Origin: an uncultured Muribaculaceae bacterium | Lineage (GTDB): Bacteria > Bacteroidota > Bacteroidia > Bacteroidales > Muribaculaceae | Direction: 5' to 3' | Assembly: GCA_910579605.1 (NCBI GenBank) | Contig: CAJTUG010000018.1 | Span: forward strand, 19,650 to 37,652 | Length of the DNA stretch: 18,003 bases | Shown here: piece by piece, positions 1 to 9,814 of the stretch | Numbering within the stretch: position 1 is the stretch's first letter | Layout of the letters: each line of letters opens with the position of its first letter | Translations under genes and position numbers: made by a program | Notes under the pieces: generated by a model | Told to the model about the DNA's origin: nothing | Seen by the model: only the letters and a program-made list of their open reading frames with translations | The model's database searches: none

Positions 1-2234
1 ATAATAATTACCAGATTCTTAGGTTTTCCAACCCTACAGAAGATGAAAATGTTCTTTCATTGGGGCCAGTAGGAGACGACATGTGGGTGAGCACAAACAG
101 TAAACTTTGGAAAATCAACGGAGATAATCTATCTGCCACAATATTGCCTATACCGCAAAAAGCATATACTGCTGTATACGAAGATATTGTAAGCAATAAA
201 GTTCTCTTAGGTGGAGTAGATGAAATATTAGAGGTCAGTCCTCATGCATTTAATAATAAATCCGACCTGAAGATTAAAAATGTGGCGATGGTATGGTACA
301 ATACAGACAGGACATCAATGCAACAATTTAATTTGCATAATACAGCAAAAAGTATCACCATACCCTACGGAGGGAGTGTTTCTTTAATTTTCAGTGCTTT
401 AGACTACTCGCCCACATCTGTTCAACGCTATATGTATAACTTATGTGATGCCAAATCCGACACAACCGAAGGATGGCAAGTTCTACCCGAAGGTATAAAC
501 AGGATTTCGTTTAGCGATTTGAAAATGGGGCATTTCAATATTCTCATCAAACGTGTTGGCATAGACGACATACCTGTATCTATACCTCTGGATGTTGAGC
601 CTCCCCTTCTACTTTCATGGTGGGCCATTTTAATATATATTTTCACAGGAATAATAGTAGTTTTCGTAGCTGTATCCTATGTTAAACGAAAAAACGAAAG
701 ATTTTACCAAGAAGAAGAACGCAGAAAAGCTCTTGACAATGTAGAGAAAAAACTAACATTTCTATCCAATATATCACACGATCTAAAGACTCCATTGTCT
801 ATGATCATAGGGCCTGTCAGTCTCATGAAAGAAAGTAACAAAGACCCAGAGACTAAAAAAACACTTGAAACCATCTACGAAAATGCCATGCGCCTCAACA
901 ATCTAATTCACAAAACAATAGAATTACATCATCTTGAAGACGGGGACGACAGCATGCTCATTCTTTCCACATTCGAAATAGTAGAATTTTGCCGTGGAGT
1001 TTTTGAAACATTCAAAGAAAACCACCCAGAAAAAAAATTTGTATTCCACTCCTCTTGTCCAGAAATTTTCATTGAAGGTGATGCAGTGAAATTTGAATCT
1101 GTCATGACAAATTTACTTTCTAATGCCTGCAAATATTCCGAAGAAGGTGCAACAATATCTTGCGGGATAAGCCGACAAGACGATATTGCTGAGATAGTCG
1201 TATCCGACGACGGTTTAGGAATTGAAGACATCGATCAGCCACTTGTTTTCCAGAGGATGTTCAGAGCTCCTTCTACCGCCAAATTATACGAAGGCACAGG
1301 GCTTGGTTTATACTTAATAAAGAAATACTTGGAGCTAATGAAAGGAAATATTGATCTTTATAGTAAAAAGGGACAAGGAACTTCTTTTATAATCACGCTT
1401 CCAACTACTGAAAAGAAAACAGGAGAAAAAACATCACAGCTAAGCAAAACAGCCTACGACAAGCCCAAAATACTTATTGTAGATGATAATGAACAGATAT
1501 CGTCTTTTATCTCCACTCTCTTAGGAGAAGAATATATGGTTCTTGTAGCGGATAACGGCAGAGCTGGCTTAGCAATCGCTTCTTCGTTTGCGCCAGACCT
1601 TGTGATAGCCGACGAAATGATGCCCATTATGAACGGCCTTGAAATGTGCAGACGTATGCGTCAAAATCCCAGGCTCGTTTCAGTGCCAATAATTATGCTC
1701 ACAGCCAAAACCGACAATCAAACAGAAAACGAAAGTGTGAAATTGGGTATAGACTCTTTTATGCCCAAGCCCTTTGATCCTAAAATGCTCTTGGGGCGTG
1801 TGAAGCAACTGCTGAAATCCAGAAGCGACATCCGACAAAAGCTACGTCTACAGGTAATAACCGAAGCTAAACCTATTGAAGCAGAATCGTCTACAGAAAA
1901 GCAATTAAACAAAATTGCAAGGATCATAGAAGAAAACATTTCTGATCCTGATTTGAATGTTAATTTCTTGTGCGAAAAAAGCGGGATACCACAGAAACAA
2001 CTCTATCGCTTAATTAAAAAATATTTAGACACAGCTCCTCTTGACTACATAAGACGCGTTCGTCTACAAAAGGCTGCCATGCTATTGAGCCAAAAACGTT
2101 TCACGGTATCGGAAATAAGCTACATGGTAGGTTTTAAAACTCCATCTTATTTTGCTAAATGTTTCCAGGCTCATTATGGTGTTAAACCAAGTCAATATAA
2201 ATCTGACGACGATAACACAATAAGCAACGAATAA
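1..2234 (+). CDS. HTCS hybrid sensor kinase/response regulator, 3' part
   Basis: The reading frame is open from the window edge (first full codon at 3), so the gene begins upstream; the TTG at 60 is internal, not a start. In order: the last blades of a sensor beta-propeller, a Y_Y_Y-type domain (about 330-600), one membrane helix (about 606-683), a histidine kinase with H-box NISHDLKTPL (His codon 777-779), N-box (from 1104), DDGLG (1206-1220) and GTGLGLY (from 1293), a receiver domain (about 1460-1820) with phosphoacceptor Asp at 1611-1613 and conserved Lys at 1767-1769, and an AraC-type DNA-binding domain (about 1900-2200). Proteins of this family sense oligosaccharides in the periplasm and activate the adjacent PUL. 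All the catalytic residues checked are present. Its position next to a galactanase operon suggests that galacto-oligosaccharides are the inducer; this is inferred, since most of the sensor lies outside the window. Confidence 0.95.
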   Translation, partial: NNYQILRFSNPTEDENVLSLGPVGDDMWVSTNSKLWKINGDNLSATILPIPQKAYTAVYEDIVSNKVLLGGVDEILEVSPHAFNNKSDLKIKNVAMVWYNTDRTSMQQFNLHNTAKSITIPYGGSVSLIFSALDYSPTSVQRYMYNLCDAKSDTTEGWQVLPEGINRISFSDLKMGHFNILIKRVGIDDIPVSIPLDVEPPLLLSWWAILIYIFTGIIVVFVAVSYVKRKNERFYQEEERRKALDNVEKKLTFLSNISHDLKTPLSMIIGPVSLMKESNKDPETKKTLETIYENAMRLNNLIHKTIELHHLEDGDDSMLILSTFEIVEFCRGVFETFKENHPEKKFVFHSSCPEIFIEGDAVKFESVMTNLLSNACKYSEEGATISCGISRQDDIAEIVVSDDGLGIEDIDQPLVFQRMFRAPSTAKLYEGTGLGLYLIKKYLELMKGNIDLYSKKGQGTSFIITLPTTEKKTGEKTSQLSKTAYDKPKILIVDDNEQISSFISTLLGEEYMVLVADNGRAGLAIASSFAPDLVIADEMMPIMNGLEMCRRMRQNPRLVSVPIIMLTAKTDNQTENESVKLGIDSFMPKPFDPKMLLGRVKQLLKSRSDIRQKLRLQVITEAKPIEAESSTEKQLNKIARIIEENISDPDLNVNFLCEKSGIPQKQLYRLIKKYLDTAPLDYIRRVRLQKAAMLLSQKRFTVSEISYMVGFKTPSYFAKCFQAHYGVKPSQYKSDDDNTISNE

Positions 2235-2293
2235 GACATTTTTAAGCAAAATACTCTTCAAGTCCTTTTTATTGCACTTTTTGTCCAATTATT

Positions 2294-2319
2294 TCATATG
2301 GTTAAGATGAAACTCATAT
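2294..2319 (+). promoter_or_regulatory. TCATAT direct repeat, possible HTCS operator
   Basis: TCATAT occurs at 2294-2299 and again at 2314-2319, exactly 20 bases apart, or about two helical turns on the same face of DNA. The second copy touches the -7 box and the pair covers the -33 region. AraC-type regulators often bind direct repeats about 20 bases apart overlapping -35. The upstream gene encodes such a regulator. The sequence is AT-rich, so chance is a real alternative. Confidence 0.3.
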
Positions 2320-2326
2320 AATTTTG
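2319..2326 (+). promoter_or_regulatory. Candidate PUL promoter, -7 box
   Basis: TAATTTTG fits the Bacteroides -7 consensus TAnnTTTG. No good TTTG -33 box lies at the usual distance; the nearest match is TATG at 2297-2300, 18 bases upstream. A weak -33 is expected for a promoter that needs an activator. Transcription from here would begin near 2333 and give a leader of roughly 95 bases before the susC-like ATG at 2429. It is the only good -7 match I noticed in the 2235-2428 gap. Confidence 0.5.
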
Positions 2327-2428
2327 CGACCATAATCCAACAGGTATTTCTTAGGTGAAAAAGATTGCTTTAACAGGTTGCACACCATATCCCGGAAATT
2401 AAACAAACCAATCATAATACCATTTTTA

Positions 2429-5398
2429 ATGAGATCAACAAAAAGTGCTTCCGAAATAAGGAATTGGCTATTGGGCATCCTGCTCTCAATTTTCCTTATG
2501 CCCGTTTCGGTATTTGCACAGGACCACAAGACAGTAACGGGCACTGTAGTAGACGAAAACGGAGAGCCTCTCATAGGTGCTTCCGTTAAAGTTGCAGATA
2601 AAACCATTGGAGCTGCAACAGATCTGGACGGGCATTTTACTCTTTCTGTTCCGACAGATGCAAATAAATTAGTAGTTTCATATGTGGGTTACGATAACAA
2701 AATAGTTGATATAACCCCAGGTGAAATGGCAATTGTCCTCAAGCCCAATTCTGAAATATTGGATGAGGTTGTTGTAATTGGTTATGGTGTGCGTAAAAAA
2801 GATGATCTGACGGGTTCTGTATCATCAATTGGAGAAAAGGATTTCAACAAAGGTATGATTTCTTCGCCCGAAGAACTTGTAAACGGTAAGGTTGCAGGTG
2901 TACAAATTATCAATGGTGGGGGATCGCCCACTTCCGGTTCTACAATACGTGTACGTGGAGGCGCATCTCTTAATGCGTCCAATGATCCACTTATCGTATT
3001 AGATGGCGTACCCATGGAAGTGGGAGGCTCTATAAGCGGAAGCGGTAATTTCCTTAGTCTTATAAATCCAAACGATATTGAAAGCATGACAATTCTTAAA
3101 GATGCTTCATCTACAGCAATTTATGGTTCACGTGCATCTAATGGTGTAATTATAATAACCACAAAGAAAGGAAAAGGCGACGGAATTAAAGTATCGTTTC
3201 AAACTACCCATTCTATCTCAACCAAAACAAAAACATCTGATATGCTGTCTACCGACGAGTTTGTAGACATTGTAAACAAATTGGGAACAGACAGACAGAA
3301 GTCACTTTTAGGTACAGCCAGAACAAATTGGAACGACCAAATATATCAGACAGCTTACGGTACCGATAACAACTTGAGCGTTTCGGGCAGAGCCACATCT
3401 TGGTTGCCATTCCGCGTATCGGCAGGGGCATACTATCAAGATGGCATCCTCAAAACCGATAATGCCAAACGATTTACCGGGAACTTAAACCTCAATCCTT
3501 CTTTTTTCCGAGACGAGCTCCGATTTCTGGTAAGCTTAAAAGGGACATATTCCAATAACCGATTTGCAGACACCGACGCCATATGGGGTGGAGCGACACT
3601 CAATCCGACAATACCGGTATATTCTGGTAACAACAGTTTTGGCGGATATACCGAGGCTGTAGATGCTAACGGTATTCCGGTAACAGGAGCTTTGGCTAAT
3701 GCATTAGGACGCCTGAAACAATATAATTCGACATCCGATGTATATCGTGTCATCGGAAATATAGACGCCGACTGGAATATTCGTTGGGTTAAAGGACTGA
3801 GAGTTCATGCAACCGGCGGATATGACTGGTCTAAAGGAGAGGGCAAAGTATTTGTACCGGCCGAGGCTATTTCATACTACACAACGGGTGGCCGTGACTA
3901 CAAATATGGCCCACAGAAAAATTACAATAAACTACTCACTATATATGCAAACTATAACCGTAGTTTTGACGAAATAAAATCTGATATTGACGTAACCTTG
4001 GGTTATGATTACCAATACTGGAAATATACGACACCGTTCTATGCAGTATATAATGTTGAAGGTATACAGCAATCTACCTCTGCAGCAACAGACCAACGCC
4101 ATTCTCTTTTGTCGTATTACGGGCGATTGAATTATACTTTCATGGATAGATATCTACTCACAGCCACTATGCGCCGCGACGGATCTTCTCGCTTTTCTAA
4201 AGATAATCGTTGGGGCACATTCCCGTCTGTAGCTTTTGCGTGGCGTATTTCGCAAGAAGAATTCTTTTCTACGGCAAAAAACATTGTAAACGATTTGAAA
4301 GCACGAGTTTCTTATGGAATCACAGGACAACAAGACGGCATTACAAATTACGGCTATATACCAGTCTATACACCCGGCCTTGACGGCGCTCAATACCAAT
4401 TTGGCGGACGTCCGATATACACCTATCGCCCAGAAGCATATAATCCTGATTTGAAATGGGAAACAACCAAATCTTGGAACTATGGCATAGACTTGGCTAT
4501 ATTGAACAACCGATTCACTTTCTCTGCTGATTTTTACACCCGTAAAACCGAGAACCTGCTCGCAACAGTTCCAGTTCCGGCCGGTACAAATTTTGATAAA
4601 CTTATGCTTGAAAACGTTGGCAACGTAGATTCAAAAGGACTTGAGTTGGCTTTGACAGCACATCTTGTAGAGACAAAAGATTGGTCTTGGTCACTTACTG
4701 CAAACGCCGCATGGCAACGTGTCCGCATTAAAAACCTCACTCTTACTCCTGGCGCTCCAAGCCCGGATACTGAAGTCGGGCCATGGATTGATGCTTACCA
4801 GATGCAAGTATTTTCCACCGACTATGCTCCATACTCGTTCTATTTGTATAAACAGCTATACGACAGCAAGACCGGAAAGCCTATAGAAGGCCTTTATGCA
4901 GATCTTGACGGAGACGGACAGATAACAAATGCAGACAGATACCATTGCCATTCGCCTGCTCCAGATTGGATTCTCGGTTTTTCTACAAGTTTGAGATACA
5001 AGAAATGGACTCTATCAACATCATTGCGTGCAAATATTGGAGGATATGTTTTCAATGGCATGGCCATGAATACTGGCGCATGGGAAACAATGAGTTACAA
5101 CGACTACCAATTGAACAACTTGAACCGCAGTTTTCTTGACACTCAATTTACACGTCGTCAATTCCAAAGCGACTATTATCTGGAAAACGCATCTTTCTTA
5201 AAGATGGATAACTTGCAGCTTACCTATGATTTCGGCAAAATATATAAAAGTTTGAACCTGCATGCATCTGCAATGGTCCAAAATGTATTTACCATTACCA
5301 AGTACAAAGGAGTTGATCCAGAAAACTCCAATGGCGTAGACACTGCCGTATACCCGCGCCCGCGCACATACTCCTTGACTATCGGCCTTAATTTTTAA
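2429..5398 (+). CDS. SusC-like TonB-dependent outer-membrane transporter
   Basis: A 989-residue protein that would import oligosaccharides across the outer membrane using TonB energy. Residues 1-30 form a signal peptide ending PVSVFA. A carboxypeptidase-regulatory-like beta-sandwich follows (about 35-108, TVTGTVVDENGEPLIGAS), then the region DEVVVIGYGVRKKDDLTGSV (112-131) typical of the TonB box and plug start. The plug contains VRGGASLN and the SusC-type motif LKDASSTAIYGSRASNGVI (223-241), followed by a long beta-barrel ending in SLTIGLNF with terminal Phe. I chose the ATG at 2429 because the signal peptide begins directly there; an in-frame TTG at 2378 would add 17 unlikely residues. The SusD partner starts 10 bases after the stop. 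In this PUL the likely cargo is beta-1,4-galacto-oligosaccharide, inferred from the GH53 and GH2 neighbours. Confidence 0.96.
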   Translation: MRSTKSASEIRNWLLGILLSIFLMPVSVFAQDHKTVTGTVVDENGEPLIGASVKVADKTIGAATDLDGHFTLSVPTDANKLVVSYVGYDNKIVDITPGEMAIVLKPNSEILDEVVVIGYGVRKKDDLTGSVSSIGEKDFNKGMISSPEELVNGKVAGVQIINGGGSPTSGSTIRVRGGASLNASNDPLIVLDGVPMEVGGSISGSGNFLSLINPNDIESMTILKDASSTAIYGSRASNGVIIITTKKGKGDGIKVSFQTTHSISTKTKTSDMLSTDEFVDIVNKLGTDRQKSLLGTARTNWNDQIYQTAYGTDNNLSVSGRATSWLPFRVSAGAYYQDGILKTDNAKRFTGNLNLNPSFFRDELRFLVSLKGTYSNNRFADTDAIWGGATLNPTIPVYSGNNSFGGYTEAVDANGIPVTGALANALGRLKQYNSTSDVYRVIGNIDADWNIRWVKGLRVHATGGYDWSKGEGKVFVPAEAISYYTTGGRDYKYGPQKNYNKLLTIYANYNRSFDEIKSDIDVTLGYDYQYWKYTTPFYAVYNVEGIQQSTSAATDQRHSLLSYYGRLNYTFMDRYLLTATMRRDGSSRFSKDNRWGTFPSVAFAWRISQEEFFSTAKNIVNDLKARVSYGITGQQDGITNYGYIPVYTPGLDGAQYQFGGRPIYTYRPEAYNPDLKWETTKSWNYGIDLAILNNRFTFSADFYTRKTENLLATVPVPAGTNFDKLMLENVGNVDSKGLELALTAHLVETKDWSWSLTANAAWQRVRIKNLTLTPGAPSPDTEVGPWIDAYQMQVFSTDYAPYSFYLYKQLYDSKTGKPIEGLYADLDGDGQITNADRYHCHSPAPDWILGFSTSLRYKKWTLSTSLRANIGGYVFNGMAMNTGAWETMSYNDYQLNNLNRSFLDTQFTRRQFQSDYYLENASFLKMDNLQLTYDFGKIYKSLNLHASAMVQNVFTITKYKGVDPENSNGVDTAVYPRPRTYSLTIGLNF

Positions 5399-5408
5399 AT
5401 AAGCAACA

Positions 5409-7022
5409 ATGAAACGAATAAATAAATTTATCGGCTTTTTGGGAGCTGCGGCATTGCTTTTTTCGGCATGTACCGATGACCTTAATCAAAATCCCGTGAC
5501 CGAAACCACATCGCAGGATGTATATGCCAATGCTTCAAATTACCAATCTGTATTGGCAAAAATATATGCATCCTATGTTCTTGCAGGACAAGGTCAAGGC
5601 GGTGATAACGGAGACCTTTCCACTATAAATTATCAAGATTTTTCCAGAGGATATTTCAACCTTCAAGAAGCCTCGACCGATGAGGTTGCCAACACGTGGT
5701 TATCTGGCAACAATTTGACAGACTTGACTTATATGACATGGAACTCTAAGGATTCTTGGGTATCTGACTCATATTATTGGCTGTTCTTTAATATTTCTCT
5801 CTGCAATGAATTTCTACGCCACTGCACTAACGAGGAAATTGCAAAATTCTCTCAAGCAGAACAAAATGAAATAAGGACCTTTAGTGCGGAAGCGCGATTT
5901 ATGAGAGCATTCAGCTATTGGATGGTTCTTGACCTTTATCGCAAAGGGCCAAAAGTAGACGAAAATACACCTGTAACCGGTTTCATACCAGAAGCTTTTG
6001 ATGGACCTGAACTATTTGATTACGTGGAAAAAGAACTGAAAGATCTGGTTTCTGACAACTCTGAGTACGCATTGCCCGAGTCTAACGAGTATGGTCGCGC
6101 ATGTCGCCCGACGGCATGGGCTCTTTTGGCTCGTTTGTACTTGAACAGCGCCATATACCGAGGTGCGGAAGATACTAAATATTATACCGAATGTGTGAAT
6201 GCATGTCACAAAGTTATCTCGAACCCTGCGTTCTACCTTGAGCCAGACTATGCCAAACTATTCAATGCCGACAACCACAAACGTGGCCACGAAATACTTT
6301 TTGCAATGGTCTGCGATGCAACAACGTCTGTAACGTGGGGAGGAGGTACTTATTTGGTATGTGGCTCATGCGGTAATTCCAGTTCACAAGACCCGGCTAA
6401 ATACGGCCTTACAAACGGATGGGGCATGTTCCGTGCGAGAGGTGAGATAGTAGATAAATTCGGAGATATATCCAATACTCTTGATTCTCGTGCAATGTTC
6501 TATACGACAGACCAGTCCCAATTTTTCACAGGGCCAATAGACAATCAATCTGAAGGTTTTTTCTTTGAAAAATTCTCAAATCTCACCGACGATGGTATTG
6601 CCGCGTCCAACTCGGCCGCTACAGGTTGTTCAACAGACTATCCTCTTATCCGACTCGCCGACGTTTATCTCATGGCTGCCGAAGCCTGCTTGAGAGGAGG
6701 CTCCGGATTAACCAAGGCAGACGCGTTGAAACTGGTTAATGATGTTCGTCTACGTGCATATAAAAACGACGAAAGCGGTAAAATTTCAGAAGGAGATCTA
6801 ACACTTGATTTTATTCTTGACGAACGTGCCAGAGAACTTTACCTTGAATCCGTGAGACGCACAGACTTGGTGCGATTTGATAAATTTACTACTGCAGACT
6901 ACCTATGGCAATGGAAAGGAGGAGTCCTTGACGGACGTGCCGTTAACTCCAAGTTCAACTTTTATCCAATACCGGATACAGATTTGACAGCCAACCCCAA
7001 TCTTTCTAATCCCCTTTACTAA
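5409..7022 (+). CDS. SusD/RagB family nutrient-binding lipoprotein
   Basis: A 537-residue surface lipoprotein that forms the lid on the SusC-like transporter and helps bind glycan. The signal peptide ends in lipobox LFSAC with the lipidated Cys at residue 21, followed by TDDLNQNP; an acidic stretch after the Cys fits surface export of Bacteroidetes lipoproteins. Family hallmarks are the helical segment EIRTFSAEARFMRAFSYW (about 154-171), the C-terminal YPLIRLADVYLMAAEA (about 411-426), ILDERARELYLESVRRTDL (about 469-487), and the terminal FYPIPDTDL segment. Length is normal for the family. It lies 10 bases after the transporter gene and 9 bases before the next, so it is surely in the same operon. 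Galactan specificity comes from context only. Confidence 0.96.
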   Translation: MKRINKFIGFLGAAALLFSACTDDLNQNPVTETTSQDVYANASNYQSVLAKIYASYVLAGQGQGGDNGDLSTINYQDFSRGYFNLQEASTDEVANTWLSGNNLTDLTYMTWNSKDSWVSDSYYWLFFNISLCNEFLRHCTNEEIAKFSQAEQNEIRTFSAEARFMRAFSYWMVLDLYRKGPKVDENTPVTGFIPEAFDGPELFDYVEKELKDLVSDNSEYALPESNEYGRACRPTAWALLARLYLNSAIYRGAEDTKYYTECVNACHKVISNPAFYLEPDYAKLFNADNHKRGHEILFAMVCDATTSVTWGGGTYLVCGSCGNSSSQDPAKYGLTNGWGMFRARGEIVDKFGDISNTLDSRAMFYTTDQSQFFTGPIDNQSEGFFFEKFSNLTDDGIAASNSAATGCSTDYPLIRLADVYLMAAEACLRGGSGLTKADALKLVNDVRLRAYKNDESGKISEGDLTLDFILDERARELYLESVRRTDLVRFDKFTTADYLWQWKGGVLDGRAVNSKFNFYPIPDTDLTANPNLSNPLY

Positions 7023-7031
7023 TAAATCACC

Positions 7032-8741
7032 ATGAAACTTAATATAAAAACCGGCTCAATCCTTGCTTTGACATTGATGGCCTTGACATCAAGTTCATGC
7101 CAAAGCGATATAGATCCGGTATATGTACAGACACCCGAAGAGATAACACTTGACGGAGCTTCGGGCGAGATAATACTAAATGCAGCCACACCACAAGCAC
7201 TTGCAATGACTTTGTATTGGACCGGTGATGGCAAACTTATGCTTGACAACCCAGATCTTCAAGCACCACTAAATGCTGCGGAAGAGACTATCCAACTATC
7301 AAATGACGAACTTTTTGGCAATACCATTGATATAAGTGTAGAAAAAGGAGTGCGTTCGCGCCAATTCCTATGTGAGGAGTTAAATGGTTTGCTTGGAAGG
7401 CTTGGCTTTGAACCGGAAAAAAAAGCTCCCCTTTATATCCGCATACGTTCTGTCTTGGCCGCTAATACGGAAATTTCATATTCTTCTGTATTAAAGGCTA
7501 TGGTTCAATCATATAAAATCCACCTTAATCTTGGTACCGTTTTAGACAAAGATTGGAATGAGACAAATATGCTACTTGCCTCTCCAGAAGAAAACGGTAT
7601 TTACCACGGTTTCATGGGTGTAAATGGTTGGACTAATTGGTGGTTCAGAGAGGCCAATAATGTGGTTTGGGGCAATATAGGACAATCCGGGATGACATTT
7701 CATGCCTCATCATCCGAGGATCACTGGAATTTCTGGTTTCCTGATCCTGCCGGATGCTATTATACTACCCTAAATACTGTCGAAGGTTGGTGGAGCGCAC
7801 TCCATATTGATAATCTCTATGTTTCCGGAGACATAAATGGAGAGATGACTTTCAACATCAAGGCAAATCAATGGACTCTCCCTATAGAAATGGATGCGGC
7901 CAAAACCGTTACAATAAACATATCAGGGCAAGGAAGCCTATACAACAAAGAAACTACCGACATGGGGCCGTCTCTGCCACAAACTGTTGGTTTTGGAGGA
8001 GCCTGCCAAAACCTCTCTTTTGGAAAAGAGCCCTCTTCTATAGCAATAGAACTCCCTTCTGGACAAACTACCCTTGTCCTAGACCTCTCCAATCCCATGG
8101 CTCTTGCAATTATGGCAGGAGAGGCAGCCCCGGAACCTGAAGCCGAACAATATCTTTATTTCTCCGGCGTTATTAATTGGAACGGTTTTGATGATTACCT
8201 AACTCTTTACGACGAAAGCTCGTTGAGCTATGGTGGGGCACATTGGGTAGATTCCGAATGGGGTTATCGTGCATATCCACAACCTGATTGGTCTGTAGCC
8301 TACAAAGCATCCGATGACGCTACCCCTCTTGCTGGTTCATTGGTTATTGCGGAATCCGATGGCAATATACCAGCACCAGAAAAGGGATTGTATGTCATGG
8401 ATTTCAAACTCAAAGACATGACCTACGAACTAACACCGGTCCATACGGTTACTTTTACCGGCCTAAACGACGATTGGTCGGAACACGTTATGATTCAATC
8501 TGAAGAAAATCCTGAGGTTTTCACTGCAGAATTTATAAAAGAGAAGGAAACTCCTTGGGGTGTTAAAGTTCTAATCAACAATAACTGGGGATTGTTCTTT
8601 GGCGGAGGCGACGGTATTTTACGCTTAGGCCACTCTGATGCAACAACCGGTTTCGACGGCGACAATGCCCTTATTGTCGGCGAAACATATATCCTCACTA
8701 TAGATCTGGGCAAACAAACATATTCTTACTCCCTTAAATGA
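7032..8741 (+). CDS. SusE/SusF-type surface glycan-binding lipoprotein
   Basis: A 569-residue lipoprotein: the signal peptide ends SSSC with Cys at residue 23, followed by an acidic stretch (QSDIDP). The N-terminal domain (about 24-140) has the SusE pattern (ITLDGASGEIILNAATPQAL). The rest looks like successive beta-sandwich domains, the last starting near 470 with VTFTGLNDDWSEHV and a glycine-rich WGLFFGGGDGILRLG. It is very rich in Trp and Tyr; residues about 195-255 hold WTNWWF, DHWNFWF and GWWS, which suggests aromatic platforms for sugar rings. No catalytic signature was recognised. The same position between susD and GH53 genes in the B. thetaiotaomicron galactan locus is held by a galactan-binding protein (BT4669), so this is the likely counterpart. 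That it binds galactan is inferred. Confidence 0.85.
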   Translation: MKLNIKTGSILALTLMALTSSSCQSDIDPVYVQTPEEITLDGASGEIILNAATPQALAMTLYWTGDGKLMLDNPDLQAPLNAAEETIQLSNDELFGNTIDISVEKGVRSRQFLCEELNGLLGRLGFEPEKKAPLYIRIRSVLAANTEISYSSVLKAMVQSYKIHLNLGTVLDKDWNETNMLLASPEENGIYHGFMGVNGWTNWWFREANNVVWGNIGQSGMTFHASSSEDHWNFWFPDPAGCYYTTLNTVEGWWSALHIDNLYVSGDINGEMTFNIKANQWTLPIEMDAAKTVTINISGQGSLYNKETTDMGPSLPQTVGFGGACQNLSFGKEPSSIAIELPSGQTTLVLDLSNPMALAIMAGEAAPEPEAEQYLYFSGVINWNGFDDYLTLYDESSLSYGGAHWVDSEWGYRAYPQPDWSVAYKASDDATPLAGSLVIAESDGNIPAPEKGLYVMDFKLKDMTYELTPVHTVTFTGLNDDWSEHVMIQSEENPEVFTAEFIKEKETPWGVKVLINNNWGLFFGGGDGILRLGHSDATTGFDGDNALIVGETYILTIDLGKQTYSYSLK

Positions 8742-8749
8742 CGAAATAA

Positions 8750-9805
8750 ATGAAAATGACAACATTCATAACCGCCTTAGTTTTAGGAGCCTCCCTTGTC
8801 TGCGGTTCATGCTCCGAAGATGGCCCTACAACAAACCCAAAACAAGAAGAAACTACCATAGAGAAAGAATGCGGCTTTGCCAAAGGTGCCGATGTGAGTT
8901 GGCTCACCCAGATGGAATCCGAAGGAATTAAATTTTACACTCCCGGCACAGAGCGTGTTGAAATGGAATGCATGAAACTTTTACGCGACCATTGTGGCAT
9001 CAACTCAATAAGATTGCGCGTGTGGGTAAATCCAGAAGAAGGTTGGAACAATGTAGACGATGTCGTGGTTAAAGCTCGCAGAGCAGAAACCCTTGGACTT
9101 AGAACCATGATAGATTTCCATTTCTCCGACACATGGGCCGACCCAGGTCATCAAGCAATGCCTAAAGCATGGGAAACATTATCTTTCGATGAATTGAAAC
9201 AAGCTGTTGCTAATCATGTTACAGAAGTTTTAACATCGCTTCAAAAGGCTGGAGTTAAACCTGAATGGGTTCAGATAGGGAATGAAACGACTCCAGGCAT
9301 GATGCTACCGGTTGGTGATGTAGAATCAAATCCTGCACAACTTGCACAACTCAACAACGCCGGATACGATGCCGTAAAATCAATTTTCCCAACTGCTATT
9401 GTAATTGTACACCTTGATAGCGGGAACGACCGTTGGCGTTTTGAACGAATGTTTGATGCCCTTGAAAACAATAATGGCAAATACGACATGATAGGCATGT
9501 CGCTCTATCCGTATTGGGCAGAAGAAGACGGACAAGAAGGCGGTTGGATGAAAATTGCCGACGATTGCGTTTCAAATATCGCTTATTTGAAACAAAAATA
9601 CAACAAGCCCGTTATGATATGTGAGATTGGCATGCCATACGACCAAGCCGATACATGCAAACATTTGATTGAAAAAATGATGACAACAGACGTAGAAGGT
9701 ATATTTTATTGGGAACCACAAGCCCCTGCTGGATATAACGACGGCTATAACATGGGATGTTTTAACAATGAATCTCCAACCGTAGCCCTTGATGCCTTCA
9801 AATAA
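8750..9805 (+). CDS. GH53 endo-beta-1,4-galactanase lipoprotein
   Basis: A 351-residue enzyme predicted to cut internal beta-1,4-galactosyl links in type I (pectic) galactan. The signal peptide ends in lipobox CGSC, with Cys at residue 21. A short Thr/Glu-rich linker precedes a GH53 barrel starting at GFAKGADVSWL (42-52). Family features include NSIRLRVWVNP (85-95), MIDFHFSDTWADPGHQ (120-135), the acid/base Glu179 in VQIGNET, and the nucleophile Glu292 in VMICEIG, both at the ends of barrel strands as in clan GH-A. Length matches a single-domain GH53. An alternative ATG lies two codons later; the first is kept. The gene is 8 bases after the binding-protein gene and 9 before GH2. Lipidation suggests it acts at the cell surface, feeding the SusC/D pair. 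This gene gives the PUL its substrate assignment. Confidence 0.95.
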   Translation: MKMTTFITALVLGASLVCGSCSEDGPTTNPKQEETTIEKECGFAKGADVSWLTQMESEGIKFYTPGTERVEMECMKLLRDHCGINSIRLRVWVNPEEGWNNVDDVVVKARRAETLGLRTMIDFHFSDTWADPGHQAMPKAWETLSFDELKQAVANHVTEVLTSLQKAGVKPEWVQIGNETTPGMMLPVGDVESNPAQLAQLNNAGYDAVKSIFPTAIVIVHLDSGNDRWRFERMFDALENNNGKYDMIGMSLYPYWAEEDGQEGGWMKIADDCVSNIAYLKQKYNKPVMICEIGMPYDQADTCKHLIEKMMTTDVEGIFYWEPQAPAGYNDGYNMGCFNNESPTVALDAFK

Positions 9806-9814
9806 GCCACATAC

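Noticed and set aside
60..62. TTG as the start of the HTCS gene
   Set aside because: The frame is open to the window edge and upstream codons encode propeller-like sequence, so the gene is simply cut.
2378..2428. Upstream in-frame TTG start for the SusC-like gene
   Set aside because: It would put 17 residues before a normal signal peptide; the ATG at 2429 starts the signal peptide directly.
7871..8140. Second plus-strand gene inside the glycan-binding protein gene
   Set aside because: It overlaps a conserved gene in another frame and shows no signal peptide or known motif.
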